Shown here in pieces: positions 58,887 through 64,000 of a stretch of DNA of 64,000 nt. The stretch covers positions 1 to 64,000 of the forward strand of contig CAKSEF010000001.1 in the NCBI GenBank assembly GCA_934446465.1. Reading direction: 5' to 3'. The translations under genes were made by a program, and so were the position numbers. The notes below the pieces were generated by a model. It did not search any database. It was not told the DNA's origin and saw only the letters and a program-made list of their open reading frames with translations. How positions within the stretch are numbered: position 1 is the first letter of the stretch; each line of letters begins with the position of its first letter. This DNA is from an uncultured Oscillospiraceae bacterium (GTDB lineage: Bacteria > Bacillota > Clostridia > Oscillospirales > JAAYXM01).

Positions 58887-61484
58887 TTATTCCGCTTCAC
58901 GCGCACGCTTTGTATACTCAAACAAAATCGAGATTGCCTCAAGCGGAGACAGTGTATTAACATCCATATGCGCAAGCTCGGTAAGTATCTTGTCCCCCTC
59001 AGCGGAACGCCCGCGTTCCGCCGGAATATTAAACTCTGCGCTCGGAATCTTCTTTCCGTCCTCCAAACTTTCAAGAATTTCGTGTGCGCGCAGTGTGATG
59101 CTGTCGGGTATTCCTGCGAGCCGCGCAACCTCTATTCCGTAGCTGTCATCCGCGCCGCCTCGCACTATCTTTCTCAGGAACGTTATGTCATATCCGTGCT
59201 TTCTTACGGCTATATTGTAATTTTTCACGCCCGGGAGCTTATTTTCAAGCTCTGTTAATTCGTGATAGTGAGTTGCAAACAACGTCTTTGCTCCTATACA
59301 TTCCTTGTCAGAAATATATTCTATTACCGCTCGTGCAATGGACATTCCGTCAAAGGTTGACGTTCCTCGTCCTATCTCATCAAGGATAATAAGGCTTTTT
59401 CTTGTTGCATTTTTAATAATCTCGGCGACCTCGTTCATTTCAACCATAAATGTTGACTGACCCGATGTGAGGTCGTCTGACGCACCGATTCTTGTGAAAA
59501 TCCTGTCTACTACCCCTATTTCCGCGGACTTTGCAGGCACAAAACATCCCGCCTGCGCCATAAGTGTTATCAGCGCTACCTGCCGCATGAAGGTGGATTT
59601 TCCCGCCATATTCGGTCCCGTGATTATTGCCATTCTGTTTTCATTACAGTCGAGAAGTGCATCATTCGGGACAAACATCACGTCATTTGACATTCTTTCA
59701 ACGACCGGGTGGCGTCCGTCCTTTATTAAAATTTTGTCGCCCTTATTCACCTTCGGCTTTACATACCCGTAACGTGCCGAGACTGACGCAAAATTAACTA
59801 TTACGTCAAGCTTTGCGATGCTCGCCGAAGTCCTTTGGATTCTTTCCGTTGCCTCACAGATTTTGGCACATACATCCTTGAATATCTCACCCTCAAGCCC
59901 GCAGAGCTTGTCCTGCGCGCCGAGTATTGAGCTTTCAAGGTCTTTCAATTCGCTTGTAATATATCTTTCGCCTGTTGTAAGCGTTTGTTTTCTTATGTAT
60001 CGTTCGGGAACTTCCGAGATGTTCGACTTCGAAACCTCGATATAATAACCGAACACGCGGTTATATCCGACTTTTAAGTTCTTAATCCCCGTAATTTCTT
60101 TTTCTTTTGCAGCCATATCGGCAAGATATTTTTTGCCGTTCTTCATTATGTCGCGGAGTTCGTCGACCTCTGCGCTGAAGCCGTCGCGCACCATTCCTCC
60201 TTCGCGTATCGAAAACGGCGGTTCCTCGGTGATGGTCTCATCTATCATTTGATACATATCCGACATTTCATCGAGGTTTTCGTATATATCTCTCAGATAT
60301 TCCGCGGAGAACTCCGAAAGCTTTTCTTTAATCGGCGGAAGTGCTCCGAAGGTTGCCGCCATCGCGCGCAGATCGCGCCCGTTTGCCGCGCCGTATACGA
60401 CACGCCCCAAAAGCCGTTCTATATCTTTTACTCCGCGAAGCGATTCGGAAAGCTCCTCACGCGATATTGACTCATGAAACAGCTCGTCCACCGCGTCAAG
60501 ACGGCGGTTGATTTCAGTTATGTCGGTCAGCGGCTTTTCAAGCCAGCCTCGCAGAAGCCTCCCGCCCATGGAGGTTTTTGTTTTGTCTACCGCCCAAAGC
60601 AGAGAACCGCGTTTTTCCTTTGTGCGCATAGTTTCGCATATTTCAAGATTTCGCTTTGCCGAAGCGTCAAGCGTCATATATTGATCTTGCTCATAAAATT
60701 CTATTTTTGTTATATGTGAAATGTTTGTTTTTTGCGTTTCATAGAGGTAGGAAAAGAGTCCTCCCGCCGCGAGCAGCGCCGCGCCGTTTTCTGAAAATCC
60801 GAGCTCGGAAACTTCGTCCTGTGCAAAGTGGTTCAATACGGCGGTCTTTGCATTTTCACGCCCGAAGCTTTCTTCCCCGCGCACCTCAACGCTCATATTA
60901 AGCGTTAAGCGCAGAAAATTTGTTCTGTCCGAATCCTTTGCAAACTCCTCATTCACAACGGCCTCGGACGGGGAAAACTTTGTAAGTTCACTGCATATTT
61001 TTTCAAACAGTCCTGCTCCGTGAAGCTCACAGCAGCTTGCCTCGCCCGTTGATATATCGGCAAAGCAGACAGCCGCCGAATCGTTTCCGAGGTATATTCC
61101 GCAGATGTAATTGTTTTTCGTCTCATCAAGCATTGTGTTCTCGATGACAGTTCCCGGAGTTACTACGCGTACTACCTTCCGCTCTACGATTTTTTTGCCG
61201 TTTCCGGGGTCCTCGGTCTGCTCGCATATTGCGACCTTATATCCCTTTGCAATAAGGCGGGCAATATAGCTCTCGCTCGAATGATACGGAACCCCGCACA
61301 TCGGCGCGCGTTCTTCAAGACCGCAGTTCTTCCCTGTCAGTGTAAGATCGAGTTCCTCAGACGCAGTTTTTGCATCATCGTAGAACATTTCATAAAAGTC
61401 GCCGAGACGGAAAAACAATATGCTGTCCTTATTCTGTTCTTTAATTTTCAAATACTGCGACATCATCGGAGAATACTGAACCAT
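58887..61484 (-). CDS. mutS: DNA mismatch repair protein MutS
   Basis: An 865-aa mismatch sensor. The mismatch-contacting FFRLGDFYEMF is near residue 25. The ATPase core has TGPNMAGKSTFMRQVA near 610, the DEIGRGTSTFDGMSIA Walker B block near 690 and TLFATHYHEL near 725. Length is standard. AGAGG lies 8 bases before ATG. Transcribed with mutL and miaB. Confidence 0.97.
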   Translation of the reverse strand: MVQYSPMMSQYLKIKEQNKDSILFFRLGDFYEMFYDDAKTASEELDLTLTGKNCGLEERAPMCGVPYHSSESYIARLIAKGYKVAICEQTEDPGNGKKIVERKVVRVVTPGTVIENTMLDETKNNYICGIYLGNDSAAVCFADISTGEASCCELHGAGLFEKICSELTKFSPSEAVVNEEFAKDSDRTNFLRLTLNMSVEVRGEESFGRENAKTAVLNHFAQDEVSELGFSENGAALLAAGGLFSYLYETQKTNISHITKIEFYEQDQYMTLDASAKRNLEICETMRTKEKRGSLLWAVDKTKTSMGGRLLRGWLEKPLTDITEINRRLDAVDELFHESISREELSESLRGVKDIERLLGRVVYGAANGRDLRAMAATFGALPPIKEKLSEFSAEYLRDIYENLDEMSDMYQMIDETITEEPPFSIREGGMVRDGFSAEVDELRDIMKNGKKYLADMAAKEKEITGIKNLKVGYNRVFGYYIEVSKSNISEVPERYIRKQTLTTGERYITSELKDLESSILGAQDKLCGLEGEIFKDVCAKICEATERIQRTSASIAKLDVIVNFASVSARYGYVKPKVNKGDKILIKDGRHPVVERMSNDVMFVPNDALLDCNENRMAIITGPNMAGKSTFMRQVALITLMAQAGCFVPAKSAEIGVVDRIFTRIGASDDLTSGQSTFMVEMNEVAEIIKNATRKSLIILDEIGRGTSTFDGMSIARAVIEYISDKECIGAKTLFATHYHELTELENKLPGVKNYNIAVRKHGYDITFLRKIVRGGADDSYGIEVARLAGIPDSITLRAHEILESLEDGKKIPSAEFNIPAERGRSAEGDKILTELAHMDVNTLSPLEAISILFEYTKRAREAE

Positions 61485-61496
61485 TGAAAAAACCTC

Positions 61497-62900
61497 TTAC
61501 TCTTCTAATTCACCGTACATTCCCCATTTTGAGGAATCCGTTATAATTGCGTGGGCAAAGCTCCCGACAAGACCTGCATCGCCTTTAACATATACGGGTC
61601 TGTTCCCTTCTGTCCGAGCAAGCAGGTTGCACCCTTTCTGCTCCTCCTGAATGCTTTCCACCAAAACCTTAACCGATGTACCGAGGATTTTACGGCTTCG
61701 CTCCTCCGTAATTTTGTCCTGAAGCTCAAAAAGTCTCGCAAAGCGTTCCGTTTTTTCCTTGCGCGGGGTCTTATCCTCCATTTCGGCGGCAGGTGTTCCG
61801 CTCCTTTTCGAGTAAATGAACACAAAGAGCCCGTCGAACCCGATATCGGAAATCAGTCGGAGTGTCTCCGAAAAATCTTCCTCTGTCTCCCCGGGAAAGC
61901 CGACTATAACGTCGCTCGTTACCGATATATCCGGCATTTTGCTTCTTGCATATTCCACAAGGCGTCTGTAATCTGTGCTGTCGTAGCGCCTGTTCATAAG
62001 CTTTAATATCCTGTCGCTCCCTGATTGAAACGGCAAGTGAATATGGTTTACAACCTTTTCACACTTCGCCATAGTATCGAACAAGCGGGGAGTTGCATCC
62101 TTGGGGTGGCTCGTCATGAAGCGTATCCAAAAATCGCCCGGGATATCGTTTATCATCTCGAGGAGCCGCGAAAAATCGACATCGCAATCGAGGTCGTGTC
62201 CGTATGAGTTTACATTCTGTCCCAAGAGCGTTATATCACGGCATCCGTTTGAAACGAGTTCTATTATCTCATTTATTATATTTTCGGGAGTTCTTGAGCG
62301 TTCACGTCCTCTGACGTACGGAACTATGCAATATGTACAGAAATTGTTGCATCCGTACATAATTGACACCCATGCTTTCGTGTTATCCTTACGCAGTACG
62401 GGAAGCCCCTCAATGATGCGCCCGTCAGATTCTTCCGTATCAAACACGCGCTTTTTCTCTGTTATAACGCGGTAAAGAAGTTCAGGGAAACGGTAGAGCG
62501 CGTGGACTCCGAACACCATATCCACATGGCGGTAGCTGTTTTTTATTTTTTCTTTCATTTTTTCCTGCTGAACCATGCAGCCGCACACGGCAATTATACA
62601 GTCGTGCTTGCGTTTTACATGGACAAGCGCGCCGACGTTTCCGAGAACGCGCTGTTCTGCGTGTTCGCGTACGGCGCAGGAGTTAACTATTATAACATCC
62701 GCTTCTTCTTCATTTTCCGTCTGTTCATAACCCATTTCGCGGAGAACTCCGCGGAGGGTCTCACTGTCAGCCTCGTTTTGCTGACAGCCGTATGTATCGA
62801 CAAACGCTTTCAATTCTTTTCCGCTGTTGATGTCCGCCACGGCGTGGATAAATTTCTGCTGGCGGAAAAGCTCTTCCTGTGGTATTTCTTTTACTCTCAT
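61497..62900 (-). CDS. miaB: tRNA-2-methylthio-N6-dimethylallyladenosine synthase MiaB
   Basis: A 467-aa radical-SAM methylthiotransferase. The N-terminal domain carries cysteines in VDTYGCQQNEADSE, NSCAVREHAE and VCGCMVQQ. The radical-SAM motif is YGCNNFCTYCIVPYVRGRE near 180, and a TRAM domain ends the protein. It adds methylthio to the i6A37 made by MiaA. ATG at 62900 begins one base after the coaW stop, with only a weak ribosome site, so translation is probably coupled. Confidence 0.95.
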   Translation of the reverse strand: MRVKEIPQEELFRQQKFIHAVADINSGKELKAFVDTYGCQQNEADSETLRGVLREMGYEQTENEEEADVIIVNSCAVREHAEQRVLGNVGALVHVKRKHDCIIAVCGCMVQQEKMKEKIKNSYRHVDMVFGVHALYRFPELLYRVITEKKRVFDTEESDGRIIEGLPVLRKDNTKAWVSIMYGCNNFCTYCIVPYVRGRERSRTPENIINEIIELVSNGCRDITLLGQNVNSYGHDLDCDVDFSRLLEMINDIPGDFWIRFMTSHPKDATPRLFDTMAKCEKVVNHIHLPFQSGSDRILKLMNRRYDSTDYRRLVEYARSKMPDISVTSDVIVGFPGETEEDFSETLRLISDIGFDGLFVFIYSKRSGTPAAEMEDKTPRKEKTERFARLFELQDKITEERSRKILGTSVKVLVESIQEEQKGCNLLARTEGNRPVYVKGDAGLVGSFAHAIITDSSKWGMYGELEE

Positions 62901-62901
62901 A

Positions 62902-63720
62902 TCAATAATCACTCATAAGCGCGGCACCCGTCGCCGTTGCATACTCCGAATGTTCGGGTGTTATGAATTTCACTCCGTAGAGTGCCGCTACATTCTCAAA
63001 GATTTTTTTTGCCTGCGGGACGTTCGTGAGGTTTCCCGTCAGGACTATATTATCGGTTTTTTCGTTCTTTGCCGAAAATACCGCCATTACGCCTATTGTC
63101 TGGAACACCATATTTATTATTCCGAGCGCAAGGTCGTCGTTCGACGCAAGGTCCCGTATTTTTCCGAAATTTGACGCAGTTGTGGTTGACGTCATGTTCT
63201 CAATATCGGCACGGCTGATATCCCCGATATGAAGGTCGACGTTTTCAAGGTCGCCCTCCTTTGCCATCTCAACTATATCATTGAAATCGCGGACGTTGAA
63301 CATACGGCTTGCAAGCCCGAGGAGCGTGCCTCCGCCTATTCCCGTTCCCCCAATATGGAAGACGCCTTTACCGCTTGCCGAGACAAATGCCGTTCCCGTT
63401 CCCATGCTGACAACGACAGCGGAGTCGAGTTCGCTTAAAAACAGTCCGCCTCTGCCGACAGCCTGAAACTCGTCTATTCGCCTCATTTTAACTCCGAAGA
63501 TATCGTTACCGCAGTCATGCGAACCTACACCCGTAATCATGACGCTTTCTACATCGGCAAGAGAGAGTCCGTTTTCCGACATGAACTTTCCGAACGCTCC
63601 GTAAAGCGAAGCGCGTGGGTCGCTCGATTTGACAATCAGCGGTGAAAAGATTTTTCCGTCTCTGTAACCGATTATCTTCGTCGTGCTCCCGCCTATATCT
63701 ATTCCGAGTACACTCTTCAT
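62902..63720 (-). CDS. coaW: type II pantothenate kinase
   Basis: A 272-aa kinase of the CoaW/PanK-II group (ASKHA fold). GIDIGGSTTKIIGY at residues 6-19 binds ATP, VSMGTGTAFVSA near 107 and HIGGTGIGGGTLLGLASRM near 125 are diagnostic, with TGNLTN near 225. It catalyses the first step of coenzyme A synthesis and is usually insensitive to feedback. A BadF-like activator ATPase was considered, but the cysteine pattern is absent. GGAGG precedes ATG. Confidence 0.9.
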   Translation of the reverse strand: MKSVLGIDIGGSTTKIIGYRDGKIFSPLIVKSSDPRASLYGAFGKFMSENGLSLADVESVMITGVGSHDCGNDIFGVKMRRIDEFQAVGRGGLFLSELDSAVVVSMGTGTAFVSASGKGVFHIGGTGIGGGTLLGLASRMFNVRDFNDIVEMAKEGDLENVDLHIGDISRADIENMTSTTTASNFGKIRDLASNDDLALGIINMVFQTIGVMAVFSAKNEKTDNIVLTGNLTNVPQAKKIFENVAALYGVKFITPEHSEYATATGAALMSDY

Positions 63721-63735
63721 TGTTTTCCTCCAAGC

Positions 63736-64000
63736 TTAGAACAAACCGCTTATATTGCCCTCGTCATCTATGTCAATATTCTCGGCGGCAGGTTTCTTCG
63801 GAAGCCCGGGCATCGTCATAATATCTCCCGCGAGGGCGACTACAAAGCCTGCTCCCATGGACACACGCGCATCGCGTATGGTAACGCGGAATCCTTTCGG
63901 CCTTCCGAGAAGCGCGGGATTATCCGAAAGCGAATACTGCGTTTTTGCTATGCACACGGGCATATTGCCGCAGCCGAGTTCTGTGAACTTGTCAAGTTTT
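63736..64000 (-). CDS. fhs: formate-tetrahydrofolate ligase, C-terminal part (cut by window edge)
   Basis: The last 87 residues or so are visible: [53 protein letters not shown] and an acidic end, all canonical for formate-tetrahydrofolate ligase. The enzyme makes 10-formyl-THF from formate and ATP, in one-carbon and acetogenic metabolism. The start lies beyond the right edge. coaW follows after 15 bases. Confidence 0.95.
   Translation of the reverse strand, partial: KLDKFTELGCGNMPVCIAKTQYSLSDNPALLGRPKGFRVTIRDARVSMGAGFVVALAGDIMTMPGLPKKPAAENIDIDDEGNISGLF

Noticed and set aside
62902..63720. BadF/BcrA-type dehydratase activator
   Set aside because: The cluster-binding cysteines are missing and the motifs fit type II pantothenate kinase better.

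Overview
The window reads as a chromosomal stretch of an anaerobic, endospore-forming member of the Clostridia, probably an uncultured gut or rumen Oscillospirales-type organism. The grounds are the spoIIGA-sigE-sigG cluster, SepF/DivIVA/YggT division genes, PyrR, Hsp33, RNase Y with YmdB, formate-tetrahydrofolate ligase, a ferredoxin-like protein, strong A/G-rich ribosome binding sites and many textbook sigma-A promoters with 17-bp spacers. This placement is inference; there is no 16S rRNA in the window. No prophage, CRISPR array or intact insertion sequence was seen.

Left part (1-5.2 kb): a minus-strand set that looks like amino-sugar or glycan metabolism: a ceramidase-like protein cut by the window edge, a Gfo/Idh/MocA dehydrogenase, a NagB-like isomerase/deaminase, two tandem paralogous PIG-L deacetylases and a DegT/StrS aminotransferase. 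Housekeeping genes follow (5.4-21 kb): a TrmN6-like methyltransferase, rny, ymdB, an SbcD-like phosphoesterase, DegV, YebC, a tiny Asn/Gln-rich protein, dinB, guaB, recG, fakA, asp23, nagB, glycerate kinase and a tRNA-Val(CAC).

Downstream of the tRNA lies a 3-kb accessory pocket (21.1-24.1 kb): a MATE exporter, a 55-aa membrane protein, a frameshifted sugar O-acetyltransferase and further decayed fragments. Next comes a sugar-utilisation locus (24.1-29.8 kb): an esterase, a three-part glycosidase-like protein and an arabinose/fucose isomerase-like enzyme, divergent from an AraC regulator. The two promoters there are antiparallel and almost perfectly superimposed. An ABM-like protein, pyrR, mntP, three small proteins of unknown function, hslO and yerC follow.

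From 33.8 to 39.4 kb a plus-strand operon encodes a MacAB-like efflux system plus an S-layer-homology surface protein. After it come a ferredoxin-like protein, a second Gfo/Idh/MocA dehydrogenase, an aconitase-family hydratase, a membrane-anchored protein of unknown function and the sporulation cluster. ThiT is convergent with sigG and preceded by a TPP riboswitch.

From 64.0 down to 47.7 kb, sixteen minus-strand genes run with gaps under 50 bp: fhs, coaW, miaB, mutS, mutL, miaA, hfq, an HlyD-like gene, a YggS-type gene, sepF, yggT, divIVA, ileS, lspA, rluD and a DUF1294 gene. This run links tRNA modification, mismatch repair, RNA chaperoning and cell division in one apparent transcription unit.
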